A DNA stretch of 60,918 nt from Streptococcus australis (GCF_019930045.1 NZ_JAHZQQ010000006.1:1-60918), one strand, 5' to 3'; shown: positions 25,745-35,810, numbered from the stretch's first letter. The notes: generated from the letters alone by a model not told the origin. Program-made: numbers and translations.

Positions 25745-25970
25745 AATTCTAGTGAAAAAGAAAAGCTACTCTACAATAGAGTAACTTAACTTTTTTGTAT
25801 TCAATTGAACACGGCCTAAGCACTTGGCAAAAAAAACAGCCCTCTGAATTTAGAGAGCTGTTTTGAGCTCGGGCTAAAATCCTAGTGAAAAAGATGAAAC
25901 TCCTTGTGTTCATCGAACACTGTGTCGTTTCCCTATTTTCATACGGATTTTTGGCGCCCTTAGCATCATG
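25745..25970 (-). repeat. Structured dispersed repeat, copy D plus degenerate copy
   Basis: Read on the minus strand from 25970, this matches the array upstream of pnp. Stems: GGGC/GCCC, AAATCC/GGATTT, AAAC/GTTT and TGTTC-GAT-GAACA, with the shared blocks GTATGAAAATAGG and ATCTTTTTCAC. After the closing GCCCG the unit is broken by terminator T1, then resumes with GCCGTGTTCAATTG near 25801. A degenerate second unit follows (hairpin ACTCTA-TTG-TAGAGT, then CTTTTTCACTAG) to about 25745. Confidence 0.75.
25835..25862 (-). terminator. rpsO terminator T1, embedded in the repeat
   Basis: AACAGCCCTCT pairs with AGAGAGCTGTT with one mismatch, and eight T follow on the minus strand. It is the first efficient terminator past rpsO. 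Confidence 0.85.
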
Positions 25971-25971
25971 A

Positions 25972-26241
25972 TTAACGACGAAGTCCAAGAGAGTTGATCA
26001 ACTCACGGTAACGGTTCACGTCGTTCTTACGAAGGTAAGCCAACAAGTTACGACGGCGACCGATTTTCTTCATCAAACCACGGTAAGTAGCGTGGTCTTT
26101 TTTGTGTTGTTTGATGTGGTCGTTCAAGTGGTTGATTTCCCAAGTAAGGACAGCAACTTGTACTTCTACTGAACCAGTGTCACCTTCGTGACGTGCGTAT
26201 TGTGCAATGATTTCATTTTTTTTCTCTTTTGAGATTGCCAT
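25972..26241 (-). CDS. rpsO: 30S ribosomal protein S15
   Basis: The protein is 89 residues from the ATG at 26241 ([24 protein letters not shown]), with AAGGAG upstream; a longer frame to 26301 is leader sequence. It has the four-helix core and the conserved [11 protein letters not shown] and [13 protein letters not shown] segments that bind 16S rRNA helix 22. It is monocistronic, with a consensus promoter at 26332-26360. A leader hairpin at about 26266-26299 (GCAGG with CCTGC) may be the S15 autoregulation site. Confidence 0.97.
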   Translation of the reverse strand: MAISKEKKNEIIAQYARHEGDTGSVEVQVAVLTWEINHLNDHIKQHKKDHATYRGLMKKIGRRRNLLAYLRKNDVNRYRELINSLGLRR

Positions 26242-26331
26242 GATAAGCTCCTTTTCTTTATGCTCTATCCGAGTGGCAGGTTTGGCATAGCCTGCTACCA
26301 AGAAAGAGTTAGTTGTCTATTCGACCTATTC

Positions 26332-26360
26332 ATTCTACCAAGATTTCATCTTTCTGTCAA
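26332..26360 (-). promoter_or_regulatory. rpsO promoter
   Basis: On the minus strand TTGACA (26355-26360) and TAGAAT (26332-26337) are 17 bp apart. Confidence 0.85.
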
Positions 26361-26416
26361 ACACTTCTGCTTTTTCCAACAGAGTTCTTCAAACCCAAGA
26401 CTACAATGACTTCTCA

Positions 26417-27145
26417 TTATAGGTTGACCCGAAAGTCAGTTAAGAGCTTTATTTCTTCTGCTGTCAATCTACGCCACTCCCCCAATTCGAGACTAGGATC
26501 CAAGCTCAATGGCCCCATGGAAATCCGCTCGAGATCGGTGACTTCTTTGCCACAAGCTGCGACCATGCGCTTGACCTGATGGAATTTTCCTTCAGCGATG
26601 CGGATCTGAACCAAGCAACTATTAGCTTCTTGATCGACCTCCAATATTTCCAACTCCGCTGGCAGGGTGGTGAAATCCTTCAATTCTATTCCTTCTTTGA
26701 AGCGGTCGATATCTTCCTGGGTCATGATTCCAGCTACTTGAGCACGGTAGACCTTGTCCACATGCTTCTTAGGCGAGAGCATGGCATGAGCCAACTTACC
26801 ATTATTGGTCAAGAGGAGTAAGCCATGGGTATCGATATCTAGCCGTCCAACAGGAAAGACTTCCTTGTGTCTGGCCGTGTCATCTAGCAAATCCAAGACT
26901 GTTTGATGGTGCTCGTCTTCCGTTGCTGAAATGACCCCTTTGGGTTTATTGAGCAGATAGTAAACAAACTCTTCATGGAATAAACTTTCTCCCAGATAGG
27001 TCACTTGATCCTTATCTGGATCAATATGAACCTTGGCAGAGGTTTCCACCTTTCCATTGACCTGAATCTTTTTTTGCTTGAGGACTTGCTTGACCTCTGT
27101 CCGGCTTCCCACTCCACAGTCCACTAAATATTTATCTAGACGCAT
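26417..27145 (-). CDS. rsuA: Ribosomal small-subunit pseudouridine synthase (RsuA-type)
   Basis: The protein is 242 residues from the ATG at 27145 (MRLDKYLVDCGVGSRTEVKQVLKQKKIQVNG), with AAGGAGA upstream. It has an S4 RNA-binding domain (1-60), then the catalytic domain with GRLDIDTHGLLLLTN, where the first Asp is catalytic, and the GKFHQVKRM segment. RsuA makes pseudouridine 516 of 16S rRNA; the RluB/RluE branch acts on 23S. The EGKFHQVKRMVAACG segment and length favour RsuA-like, with some doubt. It is transcribed away from def. Confidence 0.88.
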   Translation of the reverse strand: MRLDKYLVDCGVGSRTEVKQVLKQKKIQVNGKVETSAKVHIDPDKDQVTYLGESLFHEEFVYYLLNKPKGVISATEDEHHQTVLDLLDDTARHKEVFPVGRLDIDTHGLLLLTNNGKLAHAMLSPKKHVDKVYRAQVAGIMTQEDIDRFKEGIELKDFTTLPAELEILEVDQEANSCLVQIRIAEGKFHQVKRMVAACGKEVTDLERISMGPLSLDPSLELGEWRRLTAEEIKLLTDFRVNL

Positions 27146-27314
27146 GCTTGTCTCCTTCATTCTTCTTATCATTATACCATGAACCGGACTAGGATTCTTT
27201 CCTTTTCTACTTTACAGTCCGTCTAGTTTGTTAACCCATCAAGCAATTGGGAAACTTTCATTCTAGAAGGAATTATGATATGATGGTTTCTAGAAAAAAG
27301 GAGTGAATGAGAAC

Positions 27315-27929
27315 ATGTCTGCAATCGAAACCATTACAAAAGCTGCCCATCTAATTGATATGAATGATATTATTCGCGAAGGCCACCCAACTTTACGTGC
27401 TATCGCTGAAGAGGTCACTTTCCCACTGTCAGATCAAGACATCATCCTAGGGGAAAAAATGATGCAGTTCTTGCACCATTCACAGGATCCTGTCATGGCA
27501 GAAAAATTGGGTCTCCGAGGTGGAGTTGGACTCGCCGCCCCTCAGTTGGACATTTCTAAGCGCATCATTGCCGTTCTCGTCCCAAATCCAGAGGACGAAG
27601 AAGGAAATCCTCCAAAAGAAGCCTACTCCATCCAAGAAGTCATGTACAATCCTAAAATTGTCTCCCACTCAGTCCAAGATGCGGCTCTAGGAGATGGCGA
27701 AGGTTGTCTCTCTGTAGACCGTAATGTTCCTGGTTATGTGGTTCGCCACGCGCGCGTAACGGTAGACTACTATGACAAGACCGGAGAAAAGCACCGTATC
27801 AAACTCAAAGGCTACAACTCCATGGTAGTCCAACACGAAATTGACCACATCAATGGCGTTATGTTCTACGATCGGATCAATCCGAAAGATCCTTTCGCTG
27901 TCAAAGATGGCATGCTTATTTTAGAATAA
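27315..27929 (+). CDS. def: Peptide deformylase
   Basis: The protein is 204 residues from the ATG at 27315; an upstream in-frame GTG at 27303 overlaps the ribosome binding site. It is a type 2 (Gram-positive) deformylase with motif 1 GGVGLAAPQ (69-77), motif 2 EGCLSV (Cys131 metal ligand) and motif 3 QHEIDH (His174, catalytic Glu175, His178). The long insert between motifs 1 and 2 ([14 protein letters not shown]) is typical of type 2. It removes the formyl group from nascent proteins. Monocistronic. Confidence 0.97.
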   Translation: MSAIETITKAAHLIDMNDIIREGHPTLRAIAEEVTFPLSDQDIILGEKMMQFLHHSQDPVMAEKLGLRGGVGLAAPQLDISKRIIAVLVPNPEDEEGNPPKEAYSIQEVMYNPKIVSHSVQDAALGDGEGCLSVDRNVPGYVVRHARVTVDYYDKTGEKHRIKLKGYNSMVVQHEIDHINGVMFYDRINPKDPFAVKDGMLILE

Positions 27930-27931
27930 GA

Positions 27932-27953
27932 AAAAAGACCAATAGGTCTTTTT
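27932..27953. terminator. Bidirectional terminator between def and the MscS gene
   Basis: AAAAAGACC (27932-27940) pairs with GGTCTTTTT (27945-27953), loop AATA, between convergent genes. Confidence 0.85.
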
Positions 27954-27956
27954 TTG

Positions 27957-28808
27957 TTATGGTGTGACAGAGAAAGTGGTCGGAATCTCAATCCCATTTT
28001 GTAAGAGTGCATCATGATAGAGTTTGTAATAAAGATGGTAAATGGCCACTTGGCTTCCCGACTGGACCATCATGGCGACGCGGAAGGAATAGCGACCCGT
28101 CCCCTTTTCGATTTGAGGGCCTAGAATCGTTGGACCATCTAAGATTTCTGGATGTTTCTGGGCTTGTTCATCGTTGACTTGCTGGAAGATTTGATAGATC
28201 TTGTCTAGGTCAGTTTGAGCAGAAATCGGCATATCGATGAGGACGCGCTGGTTACCCCGAGAAAGATTGCTGACAACCATAATATTGCGATTGGGTACAT
28301 AATGCAAGGTCCCATCTGCATCTCGCACCTGGGTCGTCCGAATGCCCACACTAGAGACGGTTCCAGCGATGGTAATCGGACCATTGGTCAAACGAACGGT
28401 ATCTCCAACATCTAACTGACGTTCCAGAAGGATAAAGAACCCGTTGACCAAGTCCGATAAGAACCCCTGTGCGCCTAACCCAATGGCAACTCCGGCAATT
28501 CCTGCACCTGCTAAGAGACTGGAGACTGGTAAGCCCAAGATAGAAAGAATCCAGTAAATCAGGATAAAATAGAGACAGTAATTCAACAGACTCTCTACCA
28601 GCCTTAAAATAGTATTCCTACGCGCTTCGTCTTGCCCTACATAATTCAGAGAAGGCTTCAAGATGCGTTTCACCAAACTATGGATTAGTTTTTTTGCAAG
28701 TAAAAATAAGACGAATAAGATAGCTAAGGAAATCAATTTCGAAACCAATTCATCCATCATCTTGGTCCAATCAAACTGACTGATATAGCGAGAAAAAATG
28801 TTTTTCAT
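27957..28808 (-). CDS. MscS-type mechanosensitive channel
   Basis: About 283 residues. I use the ATG at 28808; a GTG at 28820 is possible but sits against its Shine-Dalgarno. Three membrane helices (about 25-50, 70-95, 98-125) end in the glycine/alanine-rich pore helix (LLAGAGIAGVAIGLGAQGFLSDLVNGFFILLERQ). A beta domain (DVGDTVRLTNGPITIAGTVSSVGIRTTQVRD) and an alpha/beta vestibule domain follow. It would relieve turgor during osmotic downshock. The architecture and length are standard for small MscS (YkuT/MscS-like). Confidence 0.93.
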   Translation of the reverse strand: MKNIFSRYISQFDWTKMMDELVSKLISLAILFVLFLLAKKLIHSLVKRILKPSLNYVGQDEARRNTILRLVESLLNYCLYFILIYWILSILGLPVSSLLAGAGIAGVAIGLGAQGFLSDLVNGFFILLERQLDVGDTVRLTNGPITIAGTVSSVGIRTTQVRDADGTLHYVPNRNIMVVSNLSRGNQRVLIDMPISAQTDLDKIYQIFQQVNDEQAQKHPEILDGPTILGPQIEKGTGRYSFRVAMMVQSGSQVAIYHLYYKLYHDALLQNGIEIPTTFSVTP

Positions 28809-28897
28809 ACCTTCTATCACTCTCCTTCTCTCTTTTTCCTGGTTTGATTATATCAGATTTTAACCTTTAGAACCAGTAACCTCCTCCTATACTCACC

Positions 28898-28926
28898 TTG
28901 ATTTTAAGATTTAACTATCGTATAAT
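28898..28926 (+). promoter_or_regulatory. sstT promoter
   Basis: TTGATT (28898-28903) and TATAAT (28921-28926) are 17 bp apart, 31 bp before the start codon. Confidence 0.85.
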
Positions 28927-28957
28927 GGACGGTAAACTTTCAATAAAGGAGGTCCTT

Positions 28958-30175
28958 ATGGTTAAACGACTCATTCAAACTTGGAACAAAACCAACCTGA
29001 TGAAGCGGATTGCAATCGGAATCTTCGTTGGAGCCCTTTTAGCTCTGCTACTTCCTAAAGCATCTGCAATTGGTCTATTAGGGGAAATCTTTGTAGGGGG
29101 CTTGCGAGCAATTGCTCCTCTTCTAGTCTTTGCTCTAGTCGCTAACGCCCTCTCCCAGCACCAAAAGGGAACCCAAACCAATATGAAATCAGTCATTACC
29201 CTCTACCTCTTGGGAACTTTTGCGGCAGCCTTGGTAGCGGTCCTGGTGAACTATCTCTTTCCTATTACCATCTCTTTAACGGGAACCAGTGCTGAGGGAA
29301 CTTCTCCCGATGGACTAGGGGAAGTCATCAGCAACCTTCTCTTAAAAATCGTGGACAACCCTCTCAACGCCCTTATTCAAGCCAATTATATCGGAATCTT
29401 ATCCTGGGCCGTCGTCTTTGGTGTTGCTATGAGAGAAGCCAGCGAGCATAGCAAGGACCTCCTTCAAACCCTGGCAGATATCACTTCCAAAATTGTCGAA
29501 TGGATCATTAACCTTGCGCCATTTGGAATTCTTGGCTTGGTCTATACAACGATTGCAGGACAAGGTTTTGATGGGCTCAAGAGCTATGGCCTCCTCTTAC
29601 TCCTCTTGGTTGGCACCATGTTCTTCGTCGCTCTAGTCATCAACCCGATTTTTGTCTACATCATGATTCGCAAAAATCCTTATCCGCTCGTCTTCAAATG
29701 TCTACGAGTCAGTGGACTGACTGCCTTCTTTACTAGAAGCTCTGCTGCTAACATCCCTGTCAATATGAAGCTCTGTAAGGAACTAGGTCTCAACCCTGAT
29801 ACTTACTCGGTCTCTATCCCTCTGGGATCTACTATTAATATGGCCGGAGCTGCCGTTACCATTAATACTTTGACCCTAGCTGCTGTCAACACCTTAGGCA
29901 TTCAAGTCGATTTTGGGACTGCCCTGGTCCTCAGTATCGTTGCAGCTGTTTCAGCCTGTGGGGCTTCTGGAGTAGCCGGTGGTTCCCTCCTCTTGATACC
30001 TGTCGCTTGCAGCCTCTTTGGTATCGACAATGATATCGCTATGCAAGTGGTTAGTGTAGGCTTCATTATTGGCGTCATCCAAGATTCTTGTGAAACAGCC
30101 CTCAACTCATCAACAGACGTCCTCTTTACAGCCATTTCTGAAATGAAAGATTGGCCTAAAGAAAAACGCTATTAA
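28958..30175 (+). CDS. sstT: Serine/threonine:Na+ symporter SstT
   Basis: The protein is 405 residues from the ATG at 28958, which follows a perfect AAAGGAGGT. It is a DAACS (glutamate-transporter-fold) carrier with eight helices and two hairpins, the [12 protein letters not shown] segment of hairpin 1, the [13 protein letters not shown] segment and the [16 protein letters not shown] hairpin-2 segment. It brings in serine and threonine with sodium. Monocistronic, with a consensus promoter and a strong terminator that it shares with the convergent AGCS symporter gene. Confidence 0.95.
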   Translation: MVKRLIQTWNKTNLMKRIAIGIFVGALLALLLPKASAIGLLGEIFVGGLRAIAPLLVFALVANALSQHQKGTQTNMKSVITLYLLGTFAAALVAVLVNYLFPITISLTGTSAEGTSPDGLGEVISNLLLKIVDNPLNALIQANYIGILSWAVVFGVAMREASEHSKDLLQTLADITSKIVEWIINLAPFGILGLVYTTIAGQGFDGLKSYGLLLLLLVGTMFFVALVINPIFVYIMIRKNPYPLVFKCLRVSGLTAFFTRSSAANIPVNMKLCKELGLNPDTYSVSIPLGSTINMAGAAVTINTLTLAAVNTLGIQVDFGTALVLSIVAAVSACGASGVAGGSLLLIPVACSLFGIDNDIAMQVVSVGFIIGVIQDSCETALNSSTDVLFTAISEMKDWPKEKRY

Positions 30176-30182
30176 GACAGAA

Positions 30183-30206
30183 AGACCAGATCACACGATC
30201 TGGTCT
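30183..30206. terminator. Bidirectional terminator between sstT and the AGCS gene
   Basis: AGACCAGATC pairs with GATCTGGTCT, loop ACAC, then ATTTCTTTTTC. The convergent symporter gene's stop codon overlaps the stem by two bases. Confidence 0.85.
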
Positions 30207-31545
30207 ATTTCTTTTTCTTAAAATATCGTTTGCTTTCCTTTAGAACAATAGGCGATAAGGCTAACAAGGCTATGAGATTCGGCAAGGCCATGAGACCATT
30301 CACAATGTCGGCAATGATCCAGACCAACTCCAACTGAAGAAAGCCTCCTACCCCCACCATCAGGATAAACAGAAGACGGTAATAGGGAATGAGTTTGACA
30401 CCCGTCAAAAATTCGACACAGCGTTCACCATAATAAGACCAACCCAAAATGGTCGTCGTCGCAAACAAGACCAAACAAAGAGTCAGAATGATCCCACCGA
30501 TGTGGCCAAAGGTCGAGATAAAGACCTGTTGGGTCAAATCACTCCCAACTTGCCCCACTGTTGTCCACTGGCCAGATACTAAAATAGCTAGACCAGTTAG
30601 GCTACAAATAATTATGGTATCGATGAAGGTCCCAGTCATAGAAATCAAACCTTGCTCCACTGGCTCTTCCGTCTTCGCTGCAGCTGCTGCAATCGGCGCC
30701 GATCCTAGTCCTGACTCATTGGAGAACACTCCACGCGCCACCCCTTTTTGAATAGCCTCTTTCACCAAGGCTCCAGAAAAACCACCGATAGCCGCGGTTC
30801 CTGTAAAAGCACCTTGGAAAACTTGGGATAGAACGGTCGGCACTTGGTCCATATTCAAGACAATAATGTAAACTGTCGCGAAGATATAGGCTGCTGCCAT
30901 AAAAGGAACCACCTTTTCGGAAACCTTGGAAATCCAATGAATTCCCCCAAATATGACAGCCGAAACGATTCCTGCAATGACCAGACTAGCGACTTGTGGG
31001 GAAAGTTGAAAACTAGTCTTCAAAGCGCCCGTAATGGCATTCACCTGGGTCATGGTTCCAATCCCAAAGAGAGCCACCAAGACACCTGCCAGGGCAAAGA
31101 AGATGGCAAGGGGACGCCACTTCTCTCCCATCCCATGGAGAATATAGTACATGGGCCCTCCTGAAATATGACCATTGTCATCCTTGGTCCGGTAGCGAAT
31201 GGCCAACAAACCTTCTGCATACTTGGTCGCCATCCCAAAGAAGGCCGCCATCCACATCCAAAAGAGGGCACCTGGACCTCCTGTCTGAATAGCTGTCGCT
31301 ACTCCGACAATATTTCCTGTCCCAACTGTCGCCGCCAAGGCTGTTGCCAAGGCTCCGAAGCTAGAGATATCCCCTTCTCCTTGATCTTCTGTAAAAATGA
31401 GCCGAAAGGCTTGGGGTAAACGAAAAACTTGAAGCAAGCCCAAGCGGAAGCTCAGATAAATCCCAGTCCCCACCAAGAGGATCAAAAGGGGAGCCCCCCA
31501 GACCACATTATCTACTTGTTTAAAAAACGCCAACCAATTTGTCAT
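30205..31545 (-). CDS. Na+:alanine/glycine symporter (AGCS family)
   Basis: The protein is 446 residues with about eleven hydrophobic helices and the AGCS signatures TALAATVGTGNIVGVATAIQTGGPGALFWMWMAAFFGMATKYAEG and SNESGLGSAPIAAAAAKT. The glycine riboswitch immediately upstream (31706-31795) with its own terminator hairpin argues strongly that glycine is a substrate. Start MTNWLAFFKQVDNVVWGAP. Monocistronic. AlsT and DagA are names used for homologues; I give none because alanine versus glycine preference is not certain. Confidence 0.95.
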   Translation of the reverse strand: MTNWLAFFKQVDNVVWGAPLLILLVGTGIYLSFRLGLLQVFRLPQAFRLIFTEDQGEGDISSFGALATALAATVGTGNIVGVATAIQTGGPGALFWMWMAAFFGMATKYAEGLLAIRYRTKDDNGHISGGPMYYILHGMGEKWRPLAIFFALAGVLVALFGIGTMTQVNAITGALKTSFQLSPQVASLVIAGIVSAVIFGGIHWISKVSEKVVPFMAAAYIFATVYIIVLNMDQVPTVLSQVFQGAFTGTAAIGGFSGALVKEAIQKGVARGVFSNESGLGSAPIAAAAAKTEEPVEQGLISMTGTFIDTIIICSLTGLAILVSGQWTTVGQVGSDLTQQVFISTFGHIGGIILTLCLVLFATTTILGWSYYGERCVEFLTGVKLIPYYRLLFILMVGVGGFLQLELVWIIADIVNGLMALPNLIALLALSPIVLKESKRYFKKKK

Positions 31546-31645
31546 CCTTATCTATTTCTCCTTTTATCATTTGTCTAGCTTTAGAAAGGGATAGCCATCC
31601 ACTTCCTCCACATCATCCAAGCAATCATCCAAAGAGAAAAAGAAA

Positions 31646-31669
31646 GAGCACATGTCAAAACATGTACTC
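31646..31669 (-). terminator. Riboswitch expression-platform terminator
   Basis: GAGCACATGT and ACATGTACTC form a 10-bp stem around CAAA with one non-Watson-Crick pair. On the minus strand TTTCTTTTTCTCTTT follows. It lies between the glycine aptamer and the symporter gene and would stop transcription unless the aptamer prevents it from folding. Confidence 0.8.
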
Positions 31670-31705
31670 TGGTGCTCCAAATAAAAACCAAAAAGGCTTC
31701 TATCT

Positions 31706-31795
31706 TTTGCTCTGTCCTTTTACCTGAGAGTTTGAGTAGAATGCTCTACCTTGCCCCTTCGGTGCCTTTACGGTCTCTCCAGAGTTCCGTCCATT
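31706..31795 (-). ncRNA. Glycine riboswitch
   Basis: On the minus strand the conserved glycine-aptamer segments appear in order: GGACGGAACTCTGGAGAGACC, the CACCGAAGGGGCAA core, and AACTCTCAGGTAAAAGGACAGAG. The two GAGAG/CTCTC-containing arms form the closing stem. Only one full aptamer is obvious; the 60 nt before it (to about 31850) may fold as a ghost or degenerate first aptamer. It governs the AGCS symporter. Confidence 0.93.
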
Positions 31796-31858
31796 TCACA
31801 GTCATAGGAAGGCCCTACTTCTGAAAAACTTCATCCGGTATGATGTTCAATTTGTTCT

Positions 31859-31887
31859 ATTTTAGCACAATTTGAAAAGAAGGTCAA
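31859..31887 (-). promoter_or_regulatory. Promoter of the riboswitch-symporter transcript
   Basis: On the minus strand TTGACC (31882-31887) and TAAAAT (31859-31864) are 17 bp apart, upstream of the glycine aptamer. Confidence 0.75.
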
Positions 31888-31929
31888 TGTTTTCAGAAAA
31901 TATCATGAAAATAGTACAGCTTAACTCAA

Positions 31930-33348
31930 CTAGTCACTCAAAGAGAAATGGTTGGTCATCAGGTTGCTAGCATCCAACAAGATCTTGTCCAATAAGCGAT
32001 CCGTCGCTTCTTGAATCTGATCACTCATTTCCTGATTTTCTCTTTCGAAGTCAACAGTTTGTCCTGCTGCCAAGGCTTGATCCACTCGTCCAATCCGGGC
32101 ATGCCCAAGGGCCATAGTGCTTTCTTGGTAATCTTCTAAATCTCCAACATGATGACTATAGTGGGCATCTGCCAGACCAGCAATGATCCGATTGGTCCAA
32201 TAGAAGGAATCTGTCGTCACTTTTTCTGTCGTATTGGCAAAATAATCCGGTGTCGTATCGACCTGGGTAAAGAATGGAACCGCCGTATTGAAGGGCATAG
32301 ACCCATAGCAAATCCATTGAATCCCGGTTGTCTCATGAGGACGATTTGGCCGCAATTGAAGAATGGCCGTCTGGCTGGTCCGGTTAATGCCAATGGTACG
32401 GAAGGTCCGACGGCTATGACTATCTCCTTCTGAACCATAAGGATCATAGGCTGAATCCTGGTAGTGACTGCTGAGGACATATTTGACATCTTCAATCGTA
32501 ATCTTGCGGTAAGGTTTTTGACACCAAGGAAGGAAGAAGGAACGAGGATCTTGCTCCACTTCTGGGTTGAGGAATCGTTGAATATCCCAAGCCCGTGGCG
32601 TGTTGTAATGGCGGTCCTTGTCTCGTTGGCTCCCAAAAGCATAACGAGGGTTAAAGGACGAACCGTCAAAATCCAAGGCCAGGTGATGGCGTTCCACAAA
32701 ATCTTTCAAATCTGGATCACACAAGAATTCTTCTGGGCGATCAAACTCAAAGCGATCACTTCCCAATTGATTGGGATTGGTCACATAGGCATCGTCTGGC
32801 ACACGGCGGGCCATCCAGTGATGACCTCCGATAGTTTCCAACCACCAGATTTCATGGACATCGCTGATAGCCACTCCATTAGACTCATAGGTTCCGTATT
32901 CCTCTAAGATTTTCCCCAAGCGAAGCACTCCTTCTCGGGCAGTCTGGACATAAGGAAGAACCAAGGTCAGCATGTCTTCCTCCCCAATGCCACTTTCCAC
33001 CAGAGGATCCGCACCCAAGACCCGGCTATTGGTCGTAATGGTCTCTGTTTCACTCATGGCCACATTATAACGATTAATCCCTGCTTCTCCCCAGATACCA
33101 TCCTTAGGAATAGCATCTGGAACAGCTGTGTAACGAACAGGGTTGTCAGGCAGTTCTATCTCAAAAGGGGATAGGACCGACCGATAATGACGAGGCTGGT
33201 CCTCAGGTTGAACAACAATAAATTTCTTAGGGGTAAACACTCCATTTTGAGAGTCTTCCGTGCGAGCTACAATGGTTGAACCATCATAACTGGCATCTTT
33301 TCCGACGAGTATGGTGGTGCAAGAATCCGACGAACGATTAGGGGTCAT
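31930..33348 (-). CDS. pepD: C69 family dipeptidase
   Basis: The protein is 472 residues. Cys10 ([14 protein letters not shown]) would be the N-terminal nucleophile exposed by autocatalytic removal of the first nine residues, as in other PepD/U34 dipeptidases of the Ntn-hydrolase fold. The conserved [31 protein letters not shown] segment is present. It has no signal peptide, so it probably cleaves imported dipeptides in the cytoplasm. It is monocistronic and followed by a terminator, with mutS2 downstream of that on its upstream side. Confidence 0.92.
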   Translation of the reverse strand: MTPNRSSDSCTTILVGKDASYDGSTIVARTEDSQNGVFTPKKFIVVQPEDQPRHYRSVLSPFEIELPDNPVRYTAVPDAIPKDGIWGEAGINRYNVAMSETETITTNSRVLGADPLVESGIGEEDMLTLVLPYVQTAREGVLRLGKILEEYGTYESNGVAISDVHEIWWLETIGGHHWMARRVPDDAYVTNPNQLGSDRFEFDRPEEFLCDPDLKDFVERHHLALDFDGSSFNPRYAFGSQRDKDRHYNTPRAWDIQRFLNPEVEQDPRSFFLPWCQKPYRKITIEDVKYVLSSHYQDSAYDPYGSEGDSHSRRTFRTIGINRTSQTAILQLRPNRPHETTGIQWICYGSMPFNTAVPFFTQVDTTPDYFANTTEKVTTDSFYWTNRIIAGLADAHYSHHVGDLEDYQESTMALGHARIGRVDQALAAGQTVDFERENQEMSDQIQEATDRLLDKILLDASNLMTNHFSLSD

Positions 33349-33394
33349 ATGCTTTCCTTCTTTCCGTTTAAACTGACTGTATTATAGCAAAAAG

Positions 33395-33415
33395 CGTGCC
33401 TGATTAAAAGGCACG
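33395..33415 (-). terminator. mutS2 terminator
   Basis: CGTGCC and GGCACG form a stem with a nine-base loop, and CTTTTTGC follows on the minus strand, 14 bp past the mutS2 stop. Confidence 0.7.
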
Positions 33416-33428
33416 ACTGACTCTTTGC

Positions 33429-35765
33429 TTATTTAAAGGTCACAATTGTCGCTCCGCTTCCTCCTGCATTTTGAGGAGCGTATTCAAAGCTTTTGACATG
33501 CTTATTGCGACGAAGGTACTTGGTAACTCCTTCCCGGATGACCCCAGTTCCGATACCGTGGATGATATCGACTTGGGCCATATTATTGAGAAGGGCTTGG
33601 TCGATAAAGCTGTCCAATTCTTCCATGGCTTCCTCATACCGTTTGCCACGAAGGTCCAAGCGAGCCCGAGGTCCATTGGCATTGGAACGTTTGACGACGT
33701 GGACCTGGCGTTTTTTCGGTTGTGAAGCATCTTTGTCAGCTTTTAACAGATTAAATTCTTTTTCTTCCAAGGTCATCTTGATCAGACCCACTTGGGCTTC
33801 CCAGCGACCATCCTTGAGCTGCTTGGTAAGACTTCCTCTTTGTCCATAGCTGATGACCAAGATCTCGTCTCCGACTTTTGGAGTACGGGCTTTCTTAGCC
33901 TGTTTCAAGACCTTGTTTTTCGATAGGTCGACCGTTTCTGGGGCCAATTTCTTCAACTGAGACTTGGCTTCAATAATTTCATGGGGCTTGAGTTGCGATT
34001 TGGCATGGAGACCTTGCAAAATCTGGTCGCTTTCTGCTAGAGCAAGATCTACAATTTCTTGCGCTTCTTTACGCGCCTTGTTGAGCTCTGTTTCCCGCTC
34101 TCGGGTCAACTCATTGTACAATTTCTTGAGGACGCGGTTGAATTTTAGATTTTCCTGTTCGACATCTCGGATGGACTCGAGTCGTTTGCGACTTTCTAGG
34201 GTCTGAGCTTCCAACTTTTCAATGATGCGGTTGACATCCCGATCCTGATTGGTCAACCCCTGCGCTTGACGAACAATCACTTCTGACAAGCCTAGACGAC
34301 GCGCGATTTCAAAGGCATTGGAACGTCCTGGTACCCCCTGCATAAACCGATAGGTCGGACGCAGGCTGTCCGTATCAAATTCCATGCTGGCATTTTGAAC
34401 ACCCAGGGTCTCAATCCCATAGGCCTTAAGTTCTGGATAGTGGGTGGTTGCCATGGTCTTGATCCCTCGTAAGCGGAGATCTTCTAGGATGGCGATCGCC
34501 AGTGAAGCCCCTTCCTGAGGATCCGTTCCAGCTCCCAACTCATCCAGCAAGACCAAGGATTCCTCATCGACCTGCTCCAAAATAGAGACAATATTGGTCA
34601 TGTGACTAGAGAAGGTAGACAGGCTTTGCTCGATCGACTGCTCATCCCCGATATCAGAGAAGATTTGTGTGAAGACAGCCACCTTACTCCCAGCATCTGC
34701 TAGGATTGGCAAGCCCGACTGGGCCATTAATTGGGCTAGTCCCAAGGTCTTGAGCATGATGGTCTTCCCACCCGTATTCGGTCCGGTAATCACAATCTCT
34801 GTGAGGTCTTTGCCAAAGTGGATATCATTGGGAACAGCCTTCTCAATCAAGGGATGGCGAACCTGCAAGAGCTGAATCTCCCCTTGATCTGACAAGGTTG
34901 GAATAGTCCCTTTTCGGTCCTGTAAAAAGCGATGTTTGGCCCGAACGAGGTCAATATGACCGATCAGCCAAGCATTGTTTCGGATTTCCCCCGCATGAGG
35001 ACGAAGGAGGTTTGAAATTTCTTCCAAGATCCGGAGCATCTCGAAGCGTTCATCTGCACGATGGTTGGCAATTTCTTCATTAAGATTGACGACCGCCCGA
35101 GGTTCGATATAGACGGTATTTCCACTGGCTGAAATATCGTGCACCACACCGGCAATCCGATTCCGATAGGTGTTTTTGACTGGCAAGACATTTCGTCCAT
35201 TCCGACTCGCTACGACCTGATCAGCCAGCATTTCGGACTTGGTCTTCAACAATTCTTGCAGAATGTCTCGCACTTGGTGTTCATTCTCTTGAATCCGTCG
35301 ACGAATTTTTGCCAAGGTTTCACTGGCAAAGTTTTCAATAAATCCTGCCTCATTAATGGCATGGAGACTTCCCTGCAACTGTGGAAGGTCGACTAGATTT
35401 TCAAATATCCGATCCAGTTTTTCCAAGCGGACATTTTCTAATTCATCATAAAAATTTCGCAATTCGTGGGTCACGCGCAGGACTTTCTTCACCGCTAACA
35501 ATTCATCGATATTGAGCGATGTTTCTAGTTCTAAACGCTTGGTCACTGGACGAATTTCTTGGATGGTGGGCACGCTAAAGTGCGGATGCTCCACAAAGAT
35601 CTGAGCCATATCCGCCATTTCAAGAAAGGCGGTTTCAATTGCTTCTTTTTTAGCAAGTGGGGCTAATTCCTGCAACTCCACTTCGCCCTGCTCCGTTTGC
35701 AAATAAGGCTCTACTAAGTTTTTGACTTTTTGAAACTCTAAGGTTTCGAGAATTTTTTGATTCAT
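33429..35765 (-). CDS. mutS2: Endonuclease MutS2 (ribosome-rescue/anti-recombination ATPase)
   Basis: The protein is 778 residues from the ATG at 35765 ([11 protein letters not shown]). It has MutS core and clamp helices, the ABC ATPase domain with Walker A GPNTGGKT near residue 327 and [16 protein letters not shown] Walker B ([17 protein letters not shown]), a long coiled coil (about 510-620), a KOW-like linker and a C-terminal Smr domain ([15 protein letters not shown] ... [14 protein letters not shown]). MutS2 suppresses homologous recombination and, in B. subtilis, splits collided ribosomes. It follows zapA-cvpA, a conserved neighbourhood, with a hairpin between. Confidence 0.95.
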   Translation of the reverse strand: MNQKILETLEFQKVKNLVEPYLQTEQGEVELQELAPLAKKEAIETAFLEMADMAQIFVEHPHFSVPTIQEIRPVTKRLELETSLNIDELLAVKKVLRVTHELRNFYDELENVRLEKLDRIFENLVDLPQLQGSLHAINEAGFIENFASETLAKIRRRIQENEHQVRDILQELLKTKSEMLADQVVASRNGRNVLPVKNTYRNRIAGVVHDISASGNTVYIEPRAVVNLNEEIANHRADERFEMLRILEEISNLLRPHAGEIRNNAWLIGHIDLVRAKHRFLQDRKGTIPTLSDQGEIQLLQVRHPLIEKAVPNDIHFGKDLTEIVITGPNTGGKTIMLKTLGLAQLMAQSGLPILADAGSKVAVFTQIFSDIGDEQSIEQSLSTFSSHMTNIVSILEQVDEESLVLLDELGAGTDPQEGASLAIAILEDLRLRGIKTMATTHYPELKAYGIETLGVQNASMEFDTDSLRPTYRFMQGVPGRSNAFEIARRLGLSEVIVRQAQGLTNQDRDVNRIIEKLEAQTLESRKRLESIRDVEQENLKFNRVLKKLYNELTRERETELNKARKEAQEIVDLALAESDQILQGLHAKSQLKPHEIIEAKSQLKKLAPETVDLSKNKVLKQAKKARTPKVGDEILVISYGQRGSLTKQLKDGRWEAQVGLIKMTLEEKEFNLLKADKDASQPKKRQVHVVKRSNANGPRARLDLRGKRYEEAMEELDSFIDQALLNNMAQVDIIHGIGTGVIREGVTKYLRRNKHVKSFEYAPQNAGGSGATIVTFK

Positions 35766-35784
35766 GTTTCTCCACAACAGAAAA

Positions 35785-35810
35785 GGAGGCTGATTTTGGT
35801 CTGAGCCTCC
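35785..35810 (-). terminator. Hairpin between cvpA and mutS2
   Basis: GGAGGCT (35785-35791) pairs with AGCCTCC (35804-35810), and TTTTCTG follows on the minus strand. It should end the zapA-cvpA transcript, at least partly. Confidence 0.65.

Noticed and set aside
25749..25988. 79-codon open frame downstream of rpsO
   Set aside because: It overlaps the rpsO end and consists of the structured repeat and terminator T1; it has no ribosome binding site.
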